DNA of 64,000 bases, from assembly GCA_947179485.1 (NCBI GenBank), contig OX359247.1:59245131-59309130 (forward strand). Direction: 5' to 3'. Below the pieces are notes generated by a model that worked only from the letters and a program-made list of their open reading frames with translations, was not told the DNA's origin and searched no databases. Positions 13,413-24,556 of the stretch are shown in pieces (the stretch's first letter is position 1; every line of letters begins with the position of its first letter). A program made the translations under genes and the position numbers. This stretch comes from Allacma fusca. Taxonomy: Eukaryota > Arthropoda > Collembola > Symphypleona > Sminthuridae.

Positions 13413-14085
13413 TTCTCATAATTACTTAAAATTTTACACTATTAGTTTGATTGATCTCTTTAATAATATAATTACTTCTCGTTACATAAATATACAGTCG
13501 CATTTTAAATGCTGTGGTACATCGGAATTAGAAAGTTTAAAATAAGCACGGTGTACTGTATACTATATAATATTTATACAACGTGTGTATGAACTAGCCT
13601 AAATGGATCCCACGCAAGATAATTAGAAATACCTTCGTCATCTACCAATCAAATAAAAAGTACCTAGTTTAAATTTACCTATTCAAAATAAAATAAAAAC
13701 GCAGCAATAATAATTTATTTAATAGAAACGTAATAATTTTTCTATTAGAAACTATTTTTTTATACAAACTGAAAAGTGACAAAACTAAATAGTAGTCTTG
13801 GAAAGATGTAATATGCATGTAAATTATCTACATATATATGCTATAATAAACTATACGGAATTAACAATATTCAAAATAATCCACAGTTCCAGCATCATCC
13901 ACGTTTATTGTGAATAATGACCATGAAGTAGATAAAATGACGTCACGTGAAACATAGAAACAACAATAATAACCCATTTCAGTTAGTGAAACGGATACCA
14001 CACTCTTACAGGAGTTGCATTTAAGGCATCTTGGAATTTCTTTTCTTAAAGAAATTAGTATTACAGACAGGGAGGGACCGTAATG
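13413..14085. other. Intergenic DNA between secreted-protein gene and elongase
   Basis: About 670 bp of AT-rich sequence that should hold the 3' UTR of the upstream gene and the promoter/5' UTR of the elongase. No other gene or RNA is visible. Confidence 0.5.
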
Positions 14086-17000
14086 TTATAAGTTTATCGC
14101 GTCATGTTCAAGTATCGTGCAATTCTTTGCCTTTATGGCTCTAAGGCACTCTTCACGTTCTGTAAAATAATGAGATAGACAGTTTTAATGTATTATAGTG
14201 CATTACGCATAACATCTTTACTTACTAGGACAAAATGGACTCGTTGTGTTTTAAAATAAAAGCAACATTATCTGTAAATGCAGTTTCATTAAATGCAAAA
14301 TGGACCTTGTTGTATTAAAAATTAAAAACAAGTGCAATTTATAAGCTGAAAGGAAAGCCATGAGCTACTTGCATCATATCTTTTAAAGTATTAAATATGC
14401 GCTTACTGTTAGTTTGTAGTAGTTTTAATGAATACTGCATGTAGGTTATTTTGCCTGTATGAGCAAAATACTTGAAGATCATTTTGCTTCTATTCGAGAA
14501 TTCATCTAGCCCATTTTGCATCATCATCGATATAATATTTTCTATACCCTAGTGTAATATTAAAAGATACTATCAAAACTTGAGGCATTAATATTGTCTT
14601 TCGGTTTAGAATTTACAACTACAACAATAAATTATTACGATTCATTACTACATTTAACGTTACATACATTATATCCAAATCAATTGCTGTTTTTGCTTTG
14701 CACGGATTGCAAGAATAATCTTAGCTGATTTTGTGAAAACTGTTTTTTAAGCTCTTTCACTCTATTTCTAGTTAGTATGAAGTATATACGAGCTTAGGAC
14801 GGGCTTAAAATTCTCGTTACCCTGTACAATGCGAATGAGAGGCACGTTCGTATTTTTCTTAGATTGTTATTGCTACTATAGAGGGTATACAGGTGAAGAA
14901 GATCTGGTCTTACCAATATAATCCCAGCATTTATAACCTTCAATTGTCTGTAGTTTACCAGTAGGTACACTAAAGACTAGGTCGGGAATGAAAGTCTCAG
15001 AGTCGATGTAGTGTTTGAACCAGGGATTGTAGCAATCGTCCAAAAAGTTGTTGCCAAATGGGTCTTTAATTGCAATGATATCGGAAATCCCGTTCTCAAT
15101 CATTGCCCGGTTATAGGGCCAGGCCCAGCAATTAGTCTTGTCCTTCATCAGCTGTTGCATTTCTATAAGAAACTTCTCTTCCCTATCGTTTTCTTTCATG
15201 TGAACAACATTGGGGATAGGGAGCCAACCTAGAACAAATCCGTCCTTGTTTTTGCAGGGGAAGAATTTGTACAAGAGAATATCCCTTGAAGTCATTGTTG
15301 TTTCATTGGAGGTAAGGTACTGTAGCCCTAGCATTTCTCTGACTGAAGGCATGGGGTACTTGGTTGATGATCTAATGGCTCTGCTTAGATACACTTTACC
15401 TGCAAAACGTTATTTTGTCTTTAATTATTGCTGGTTGGGAGTTCAAAGATACTGTTACAATGGAATGGGAAAGTTCTGAAAAGACTTGCTAATATAGCGA
15501 ACTGTGTGGTCAAACAGTTTTGTTAAGGAATATTTACCAATAAATCTCAAAGGAACGCTCAACCCATGGGGTATTTATACGGGTAACAATAATTTATTAT
15601 AAATAAATAGGTTGTTTACTGGTCGATTTGGTCCTAGTCCTTACACAGTTACTTTACAAAGTTTCAAATTAGTATGCTAAAAATGGGAAATCAAATAATG
15701 ATCGGTAGGGAATTTTGTATATATGAAAAAGAGAAAAAGGTTTAAGTGTTAGCACTATACATATAAACTCATGTAAATTTTGGAATGGGTAAAAAAGGTT
15801 CCCTCGTTCTATGTCATACATAAGGGCCAAACACCTATACGGTAACAAATACACAGTGGTATAAAACTATCACCCCCGTAGTCTATACGTAATGAATTAA
15901 TTCGTAAAATATTTGATATCCCCAGTCTGTAGCAAATTCGTTTTTAGATTTACTTAAATTTTTTCCTTTGACCTCCGTCAATTTTTCCGGTACAGAACGA
16001 ACGTGTGAAACAAAGTTAATTTGTTTTACATAATATTCTGAATTAAACAATTGTTTATTTCAACAAAAACCCTTTGCGCAGGTGGTTTTGATTTCTCTTT
16101 AAACTTACTCCCGTTTTTAGAGAGTTGTCCAGATTTCTTGGTTAAGTTAAGCAGAAAGGGAGCATTCCGGCGCTTTCGTTTCTTCCGGGATTTTGGAAAA
16201 AATAGTTCCACGGAACCCCATGAAGGTATTGTTTCATTAATCTTCCATTCTGGTATCCATTGATTCCGATGATCAATGCTGGGAATAAATAAATCCAAAT
16301 TAACGATATTAGAGTTCTAAATGAAGTTCTCAATGTAAGCATTTTTTGCAGTTGTTTTTAAAGCAACAAAAATGATTGTCTGTGTAAGTGATAAAAAAGT
16401 ATTGAAAGGAAATTTTGACAATACTGATAAAAAGCTATAAGGGGACATACATATATAACGTTATCAAATGGGTGGGTCGTCAAAAATCAAAAGGTTAACT
16501 CATGATAACTGTATGCATGGGTCATGGAGAAGAATTATAACGTTATCATTTATTGAGCCCAAAAGCCAACTTTTCAAATCAAACAGTATTCAGTGACTGG
16601 GCCATCTATAATACAATTAGAAACTACAAACAAAGATCGGGAGTAAATCATTGTGTGCACAACAGACCGTGTTTAATGGACCGTTTACATTCGATACATT
16701 CGTATCCCTCAATGTAATCCGCGTGTACATTAGCTGAGAGACAGACAACTTTACGTAGCATTGCCTCATTTAATTAATAAAAATCTTTTAACAAAATTGT
16801 GTACGCCAGAGAAAAAATTCGGGCTAGTACCTAAAAGGGCAAATGCCAAAATCGCCACAACTGAGAAGCACTGTTTGTGGAACAAATTGCAAAAAGTGTG
16901 AAAGAAACCCTAGCCAAATAAACCGAGTTGGTTTTAAAGCAGTATTATAATGGTGAACAGAAACAATGCTAATTAAATAATTATATGCATTTTTTAATGT

Positions 17001-20000
17001 TATTATCGAATAGCTAACGTCTTATTAATTACAAAGGGTGAGATCATGAACATGAGCTAGTTTTTTGTTACATGTACACGCTGAAATCTGAAACTTCAAA
17101 GCTCAACGAAACGTTATTTTTCACTGGACAAGTTTTTTAAACAATATTTTTTATATGTTACTAATCATAATGTAGGAATTTTCATAAAAAATACACTGGG
17201 ACTTAGGGAATAGATTAGACTGGACTAGGGAACCAGTTGCAGAATCAACACTAGGACTAGACTATTGCTACTTAAACATACAGCTGACTTGACTATACTT
17301 GACTAGCTGCGGGACTAAACTTTAAAGAATAGACTAGACTTGACCAGGTAGCCTGGCAGGCAGCAGTGGTTTGTATGGGGATCCTTTATTATTTAAGGGC
17401 ACTTTCTGTCCGTTTATTTAAAGTTTCGCACTTTCATAGTTCAATGGCCTCACACAACGCCCAGAAGGAGGCATGCCAAGCACTCATTATTAACGAGCAC
17501 TACCTATCCGTTTATTTAAAGCGCTACTCTTATTAAAATCGCACTATTTAGGCATACAACAAGTCCCTACAACAGGGCTTGATTCGTGAACCGTTTGGCT
17601 TTTAATTTCTACAATCACACTACCACCTCTTCAAGTAATCGTCCCTGTGAAGCACAGGGCTTTTACTAGTTGAGATTATAAATAGCAGTTCCATAATTTT
17701 GAATTTTGGTGCGGTTTAACTTGTGCATGCTAACGTTAGCAGTAGGTCGCCTATTTCCTCAATGCTAACCAATGATAACCAAAAGGTACATGGGTCTAAA
17801 TTATGACGAAAAATGATAACGTTATATATGTATGTCCCCTAACCTGTCCTACAGTAGTATCGATTTACATGCACTTGATTGGTTTAGAAGGTATATAGAT
17901 ATATTTCTCATTGCATGGAAGCTGTACTCGTACCGACACACATTTATGTAAGAGAAACTGGTTCTATTAAGGATATGTTTCAGAAGGTACGAAAACCTAC
18001 GGTCCCTTCGTCCCTTGCAAATAAATTAATGTTTCACTACACTTCCTTTCTCTACCGTAACCTACTCATTTTTTCAAACACTCTCTAGAGCAATAGTACT
18101 ATGGGAACAAATTTAAAAGTTTGACATACTTTACAGGACGAGGATGCCGACAAAAAAGGTAGACATTCGGTCCTTGAAATTCCACGAAGTACAGAAAATC
18201 GTAACAAAATTTCCCGAAAAGATAGCCGTAGACAGGTTTGTGGTGCTCCGCTATGGCAGAATGAATGAGCGCCAGACGACAGTACTTACGGAACTCTTTA
18301 TTCGTGCATTTCTCTGCTCCAAATAATTACAATTTTAGAATCACCAAGCTCAACGCCCACGGATTCCTTATTATTAGAACGAGCATAAACAGCCATCGGC
18401 TTCGCCAATGGGGAATAAAAGAAAGGCGATGAGCTTCGGCCCAAAGCTAAAAATACTAATCATTATTTAATATAATATTTTTAATCTTTATTAAGCTTCG
18501 TGCGAAATTCAAAAAGTTTATGACACGGCCAAATAATTATTGTTTGAAGGATTTTTTGTGCTTTTTTAGTAATACGCTCTTTTACTTTTTGTACTAATTT
18601 TTAAATTAGATGTAGCTTTCTTATTGGCTCGTAGATTTGGCGCGAAAATTCAAAAAGTTTATGACATGACCAAATTATTGTATAAAGGATTATTGAGGTT
18701 AGAAACACATGCAAGTGTAGCACACTCTATACAAAGTATTTAACTAAAAAAATAAAAGTTAACTTTAACTAAAAAGTTAACTTTAACTAAAAAGTTAACT
18801 TTAACTAAAAAGTTAACTTTAACTAAAAAGTTAACTAATAGTAAACACGCTTTTACAAGGGAAAAAAAGGGTAGCAAATATGGGAACGTGTTTAATGATA
18901 TTTACCAATATCGACAAAACACAAGGGTGGCTCTTATTGTGAGAGTACATGTGTTAGAAAGTATGCTTGGTGTAATAATATATGCAAATAACTAAATTAA
19001 CTATATTTACCAATAGCAGTCAAAGTTCTCCAGCAACGAATAGACGTAGTACTAGGAAATCCAGCATCTGCGTAAGCATCCGGTAAATCGGGTATTTCCA
19101 GCGTTTCGTATTTAAGAGTAGGTTTTTTGAACCGTCCAGTTCTACCTCCCATATCGAAGGTGAAGTCTGGAGTGTTGGGGGATCCACAGTCATCAAATCT
19201 AAGGTCGGATCCATCGCAAGCGACCAAATCTTTAATGTCGTCGCCCGCAAATGGATTCACACCGCAGTCCCTATTATTATCGTGAGTATCCACAAAGTAA
19301 TGCCGGGCTTTCCCGTGGTCTTGTTCACTGTCTCGATAAAAAAGGACGGGGTACACAAAGTCCCGGTTATGAATCGAGCTTCTGCATGTTGCAAAAAAAT
19401 CTCGATAGAACACCTTCCATTTTAACTCTGTAGACACATCGCAAGGGTAAATAGAGTCAGTGTGGAGCATCGTTGGTGCAGTCCAGTCTTCAGCATTCTG
19501 GCTCCACTTCGACTTGAACTGATTGTACATAGGTTCATTGAGAAACCGCGGGTATCGCTTCTGCAGGTCACGCAACTCTTCCCTGAAATAAAATGAATAT
19601 ACTAAAAAAAAAAGCATACGTTTGGTTCGCTAAGAATATATGAAGTTTCAGTTATTACATAATCATAATATGATGCTGACGACGTATGTCTTTTTTTTGT
19701 GTAAAATCGTAAAGCCTCCCTCAACGTAAAAAATCTTATACTATACATACGTAGTTTTTATTAAATGTAAAAGAGAGCTGTGTATATTCAAAAACGATGG
19801 AGAATGTAAGTAGTCCATTTTTTAGAATAAATTTTCCGTTTAAAATAAATTAAATGTAGCGAATCTTGCTTTTATAAGATACATTACATGTTGTACAATT
19901 TGTTATTAAGATGAACTTCTTGTAGATCATTAGCGCATGACGCTTGTGGGATAAATTATTTGCGACCCATTTTGATTTTAATTTTAAAAGCGCTTGGTTC

Positions 20001-20788
20001 AATTTGCATTTAAGGAAACTAGAAGTATCCCGTTTGGCTTTCAGGACAAGCTTATGCAAGGTCTATTTGGATTTTGGGGTGACACATGATTAATTCTGTT
20101 TAATTTTGATATATCCTGGTCCATTTTACATTTATAATACGCGAAACTTCCTAACTACACGTGCCTAAAGCTCTTTGTTGATTAATGCAAGTCCATTTGG
20201 TCTCTTCACCGATGATACATACTACATTTTCGATTCCTTTAAAAATTTCTTTTTACACTATACGTGCACACTAACTTAAATACCTTACGCCCTAATCGCA
20301 TGTGCTTATGGTAATCGCAACTTACAGAACACCAGTGAACTTGACACGACACATTCCAAAGTCAGCCTGAAGTACTTTGGATTGGGCGGCCGTAAAGATC
20401 GGGTCATAGCAGTTTTCAAAAAACCAAAAGTTCAAGTTGGGGTCATAAGTGATTTTTTGTTTGAGTATCTCTGAAAATCGATTTCTCCTCGTTCGATTCT
20501 TTACCTTCATCCGCATCCTAAAATAAAAAAAAATATTTCAGTCAATACAAAAATAAAAGAATAAAGTTTAAAAACTAAGCTTATAACTTGACGTGCTAAC
20601 TTGTGGCCTTTCATGCAGTAAAATCTGCCTAAGTCATCTTCGTAAGCTGGCAAACCAATGCATTTCTCACTGCTATTAGGCACCCACTCGATCAATGCTG
20701 ATGGCGCCTCTACTTGACACTGAATGATCATCGTCCAGAAAAAAGCCATTACCATTATACCCTGGGGATAACGACCCAGAAAATACAT
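14086..20788 (-). CDS. Unrecognised secreted cysteine-rich protein (five exons)
   Basis: Exons: 20601-20788, 20326-20517, 19011-19582, 14914-15399, 14086-14159. Lengths 188, 192, 572, 486 and 74 join in consistent phases (2, 2, 1, 1) at GT-AG sites to give 503 codons plus stop. The N-terminus has a hydrophobic signal-like stretch (GIMVMAFFWTMIIQC) and no later membrane segment is evident, so secretion is inferred. The mature part has about 15 cysteines. Two related blocks are visible: NFWFFENCYDPIF in exon 2 resembles NNFLDDCYNPWF in exon 4, and exons 3 and 4 both end with a Cys-Trp...Ile-Gly pattern, suggesting internal duplication. I do not recognise the family. A separate exon at 16142-16278 fits the same phase and could end a shorter 362-aa form. 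Confidence 0.65.
16142..16278 (-). CDS. Possible alternative 3'-terminal exon of the secreted-protein gene
   Basis: A strong acceptor (TTTATTTATTCCCAG) precedes an open frame that, joined to the phase-1 donor at 19010, encodes 45 codons ending in TAA. Use of this exon would replace exons 4 and 5. A second frame of the same exon runs to 16026 and is rich in Lys/Arg; the phase of the upstream donor favours the shorter frame. It could also be a non-functional leftover inside the intron. Confidence 0.35.
16441..17839. mobile_element. PIF/Harbinger-like non-autonomous element
   Basis: The left end GGGGACATACATATATAACG is repeated in inverse at the right end (17815-17839, ...ATATATGTATGTCCCC), about 25 bp of near-perfect terminal inverted repeat. 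TAA occurs immediately outside both ends (16438-16440, 17840-17842), matching the 3-bp TWA duplications of PIF/Harbinger. No transposase in 1,399 bp. The interior has a GACTAGACT-rich patch near 17.2-17.35 kb that may be a further insertion. Confidence 0.75.
18758..18837. repeat. 18-bp tandem repeat
   Basis: Unit GTTAACTTTAACTAAAAA occurs four times exactly (starts 18758, 18776, 18794, 18812) plus a partial fifth. It lies in the intron of the secreted-protein gene. Upstream, a block of roughly 40 bp (AAATTCAAAAAGTTTATGAC...) also occurs twice, near 18,508 and 18,643. Confidence 0.9.
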
Positions 20789-20831
20789 TTGAAGAACTTG
20801 TAAAAATTCATACCAAATAAATTATCAAGAG

Positions 20832-20835
20832 ATAT
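20832..20835. repeat. Target-site duplication ATAT (left)
   Basis: ATAT directly precedes the left LTR and is matched by ATAT at 49593-49596 after the right LTR. A 4-bp duplication fits Ty3/gypsy-type integration. Confidence 0.8.
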
Positions 20836-20849
20836 TGTTACGGATATAT

Positions 20850-20858
20850 TATAAATAG
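20850..20858 (+). promoter_or_regulatory. LTR TATA box
   Basis: TATAAATAG lies 14 bp inside the LTR. If used, transcription would start very close to the 5' end, giving a short U3. The start site itself cannot be fixed from sequence. Confidence 0.5.
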
Positions 20859-21242
20859 AGTAGAATAAGCATAATCTAAGTCAGCAAATAGTTTAGAAGG
20901 TCGTAAGCAGAGGCTACGTGAGACCAAACGCTGACCTAACATAATCATAAGTAAAGGAAAGGAAATGATTCAGATTATTTAATAAACAATAAACTAAGAA
21001 TAGGATAAGATTAGATTTAGATTAAGACACGTAGATTAAGTACAAGTTCTAATCTCGACTTCAAGCAAGCAACATCAAGAGGAGCAACACCTAGAGTCCA
21101 TTCCCTCCGGGATGGATCTCTACAGGTGGCAAGCGGGGCGACATGAAATCGGGAGATTTCATGAGAAGAAGAGATTCAGACTTCAAATTCTATTTGTGTT
21201 AAATGTTAATTGTTCAGTGTAAATTTGTATCAGTTTAAGAAC

Positions 21243-21268
21243 AATAAATTGGCCCAAAGTTAAATAAA
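21243..21268 (+). terminator. LTR poly(A) signals
   Basis: Two AATAAA hexamers (21243-21248 and 21263-21268) lie in the second half of the LTR; the same pair is in the right LTR, where it would end the genomic RNA. Another AATAAA lies upstream near 20.98 kb. Confidence 0.5.
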
Positions 21269-21452
21269 AGAACTACACACAGAATTCAATAGTTCCATTT
21301 ATTCATGCGTTTCCAACAACATCGGATTCCAGGAATTCAGGGGATGGAACACCCGAACCTAGGCTACATTGTCTATTACCCACACAACATCAATACCCGG
21401 GTAATACAAGCGTAACATGATGTTTCTGCCAGGCCTTCGGGTTTTTTTTTTG

Positions 21453-21458
21453 GTAAGG
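21453..21458 (+). promoter_or_regulatory. Candidate 5' splice donor in the leader
   Basis: After a T-tract, TTG|GTAAGG matches the donor consensus 36 nt past the LTR. A donor here could feed spliced mRNAs for the downstream ORFs, three of which have AG acceptor-like sequences directly before their ATG. No transcript evidence is available. Confidence 0.35.
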
Positions 21459-22097
21459 ACCCGGAGGATCCGTAGGTCGGGGACCTGCGGATGACCCTGT
21501 GACAAAAGACCGAACTTTGTAGCAAGTAAGGTCGTTAGTCAAATAAAATTCATGAGATGGAAGTATGGGGCTCGATAAGGAGATGAAGTTTCATCATTCT
21601 CCAGGGCCACCCGAAACTTCTCGTGAAAGGCAGTCATAACATGCGACAATGTTACCTCAAGAAAGAAAATTTGGCCATTATCATCACGCGCGGATTAAAC
21701 AACAATTCAGAAATCCTAGTGCCTCACTAGAAAAAGAACTATTTTTGTGGCCACGAATACTATTTTAAGTGCTAGTGAAATTGGGACTCTTTCCAACCGG
21801 AAAATTAGGGGAAGAGGACGTCCAATAAGGTAATACTATTTTCTTTAAGGTTCATGAATTTCATGTTTAGGAGCATACTAATTTTGTCAGGTAGTTACGA
21901 GGCGTAACTAATATTCAGGAGTAATTAACCAGAGTTTAGATACAAATCATATGTTTAAATTAGAAAATTGCGCATATATGTATATGTATTTTGTGGTTTT
22001 CAGAGTACATAGCAGGAGTATGTGCATAACAAATTTTCACCAAAATTAGCTTCTTCCAGTAACATAAGTCTTCTTCTATCTTTTTAAACGCCTTAAG

Positions 22098-23113
22098 TGC
22101 CGTTGTGAGCGGAGGCATAAACAGTGTTCGTATTGTAAAGAGAACTATTCCGGCTGAAGGGCCGACGTTAATTGAGCGCAGTATAATAGTAATCTTTCTC
22201 TTCGTAAGTTTTAAGTTCCAAATTTCAAAAGGGCCGTTTTTGAGCGTTGAAATTCTTTTAACTCTTCAAATTACTTTTCAAAGTTTTGGGAAACCCCAGG
22301 CTAGGGGATAGGAACCCAAAACACAATTAAAATCTTTCATTAAATTAGGACATTTTTTTTTATTAACACAAGACTCTCAGAATTTACTTTCCAAGCTTAG
22401 TTTAAAGCAACAATATGATCTATCTTTCATTAAACAACTCAAAAATAATTTTTCATTCTCTTCTTTCTCTACATCTTTTCTCCTTCTAGTATAAGTACAT
22501 TTGAAGGGCCGTCATTGAGCGCAAATATCTTTAGATTCTTTATCTCCAAATTACGTAATTAAGAGCCCCATGGCTAGGTGGCAAAACCCAATTAAAACTC
22601 TTTCGCTGAAAATTACTTTCTTTACCTGATGTGTAGGTTTACACGGGTAACAATAGGATCTATTATAAACTTTTCACAAACATCTTTTCTTCTTCCATCT
22701 TTCCATTTCTACCAGAAATGCCGTTTTGTGCGCTGGGTAATTAGGACATAATTTGTCATGATTTTGGCAAATATTAGGACTTTAAAGTTAATCCGGAAGG
22801 CCGAACGTGAGCACGGAGCATATCAGATTTCAGTTAGTCATTTTGCAAATCAAAACCTATATAGCTCAGTTAGAGAGCATAGGTAGATCAGACCATCTAA
22901 AGATTATAGTATGTAAGGTGAACAAAATTTGTTCGGAAGGGCCGATTATGAGCGCCGAGGTGATTAGGACAGTTTAATTAATGTTTGAACAAAATTTAGT
23001 CCAAAGGGCCGAGGTATATTGAGCATGGACACATTGGCATAGTACATAAGCATACATATAAGAAAATTCTCATCTACGTAGTTTAGGGATTGAAGGGCCG
23101 AGTTATGAGCGCA
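22098..23113 (+). repeat. Array of nine GGGCCG-N(3-9)-TGAGCGC motifs
   Basis: Degenerate copies at about 22098, 22156, 22228, 22503, 22716, 22795, 22936, 23003 and 23092. The best copies read GAAGGGCCG, a short variable spacer, then TGAGCGC. The flanks differ between copies, so this is an array of short sites and not a tandem duplication. A diverged inverted copy lies in the 3' region near 48,230. Gypsy of Drosophila carries a comparable array (Su(Hw) insulator sites) in its 5' UTR; whether this array binds a protein is unknown. Confidence 0.7.
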
Positions 23114-23914
23114 ATCATTGTTGTGTATAGGTTTTAGTATACGTAGAATCCGAGAGGCTAGGAAGATTAGGAGGGACCTTATGGTTTAGTAGGGTTCGAG
23201 TCATTCCAAGCACGGAGGTGATCGGATGGAGTGCCGACAAAAGTACCGATAAGCCTGTGACCTACTAGAGGTAATCGGAGAGGCTATGATTGACGCACCG
23301 ATATAGGTATATGTTTGTAATGTGCCCGAGCTAGCGGATAGGTAACAGCAATGACTATTACTAGTAAGGAGGTCCATGGTTTAGTGGATAGGATAACAGG
23401 GGACATTCCAAAGCACGGATGTTCACTTTAAAATCTATGTATGCGGTTTCCAGCTATGGCCATACATAGGGACTTTCATATTTATTACTTCTTCCATAGA
23501 TGACTCATGGTTTTGAGTGCATCATAAGGTTAGCCATTCTCGAAGGATTTTGCTAGAGTAGAGAGAATTGGCATAAGAAACCACAGGCTCATGGCTTTTG
23601 AGAGTTGGTTATAGGGATAGGAATTCAGTAAATTCTGGTGCTTTCAGTTTTTGCTGTCTACAACAGATACAAGCCTTGCTGATGGTAGGATCGGTTCAAG
23701 GAAGTTCTTAGGTACGAATTAGGACGCGAAACATATCCTTTGGGACAGAAGGGTAATTAGTAGCGAGGAATACAGTCCTTATTAATTCTGGGAATCATTA
23801 CAGGAGTATTTAGGGAATTTAGGCAACACCGGCCCGAATGTGAGGAGTGTTGATTGACAATAAGACTGCTAAATTAAGGAGTTAGACGCAACTAGCCATT
23901 GCAAATAAGTAAGT

Positions 23915-24260
23915 CTAAGAGGGTTAAGTTTTAAGGTGAGTAAGTTTAAGAGCTTTAAGTTTTAAGGAGGATAAGATTAAGGAGACTAAGTTTAGAGAAG
24001 GTTAAGTTTTAAAAGGACACTAAGTTTTAAGGGGAATAGGTTTTACGGAGTTTAAGTTTAAAGAAAGTAAGTTTACGCCAATTTAGGTTTAAAAAGACTA
24101 AGTTTAAAAACAGTTAGGTTTTAAGGAAGGATTAAGCTTTAAGGGGATTAAGATTAGAAAGTTTAGGTTTTAAGGAGATTCAGGTGGTAACACCAGGAGG
24201 TACTCATTGGAAACATTAGGATTACAGAGATTAAGTTTAAGACGATTCACAGCTAAGGTT
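23915..24260 (+). repeat. Degenerate GGAGNTTAAGTTTTAA repeat region
   Basis: About 15 imperfect copies of a 15-20-bp unit around TTAAGTTTTAAGGAG, mostly A/G/T with very few cytosines. The strong strand asymmetry may keep this leader RNA unstructured just before the Gag start. Confidence 0.65.
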
Positions 24261-24556
24261 AGGGACGTTCAGGGTTTGAACACTTAGGTTATAAGCACAG
24301 AAAATTTCTTTTCCAAGTGGTCAGCACCAATTGGCACAATTAAGTTTTAAAACTAGAATTAAAATAGCATAGGCATACAAGGCAAAATTTTAGGAAACGG
24401 TTTAAGTTGAAATTTGGCATAAGTTTTAAGAAGGTTTTCAGGATTGGAATTGACAAACGAACTCTCACAACCGTCAAACAAATTCATAAAACCAAACTCT
24501 ACGAAACGCCTTAGCATTTTTCAGCCCATCAAGAAAAAGTTAGGACGTTTACAGGT

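Larger units (their letters stand above)
20836..21417 (+). repeat. Left LTR
   Basis: 582 bp, starting TGTTACGG and ending CGTAACA, a 7-bp terminal inverted repeat (TGTTACG/CGTAACA) with the usual TG...CA ends. It shows no difference from the right LTR when read in parallel. It contains a TATA box at its start and AATAAA signals near its middle. Confidence 0.98.
21418..24556 (+). other. 3.1-kb retrotransposon leader (5' UTR)
   Basis: No long frame; only short ATG frames such as 22105-22311 (possible uORFs). Directly after the LTR the sequence TGATGTTTCTGCCAGG does not begin with TGG, so I see no standard primer-binding site for a tRNA 3' end. The leader holds a motif array (22.1-23.1 kb) and a purine-rich degenerate repeat (23.9-24.3 kb), each listed separately. 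Around 23.2 and 23.4 kb there is also a duplicated ATTCCAAGCACGGA-like segment. Confidence 0.7.

Noticed and set aside
22105-22311. 68-aa frame in the retrotransposon leader
   Set aside because: Crosses two copies of the motif array and shows no protein-like pattern; at most a uORF.
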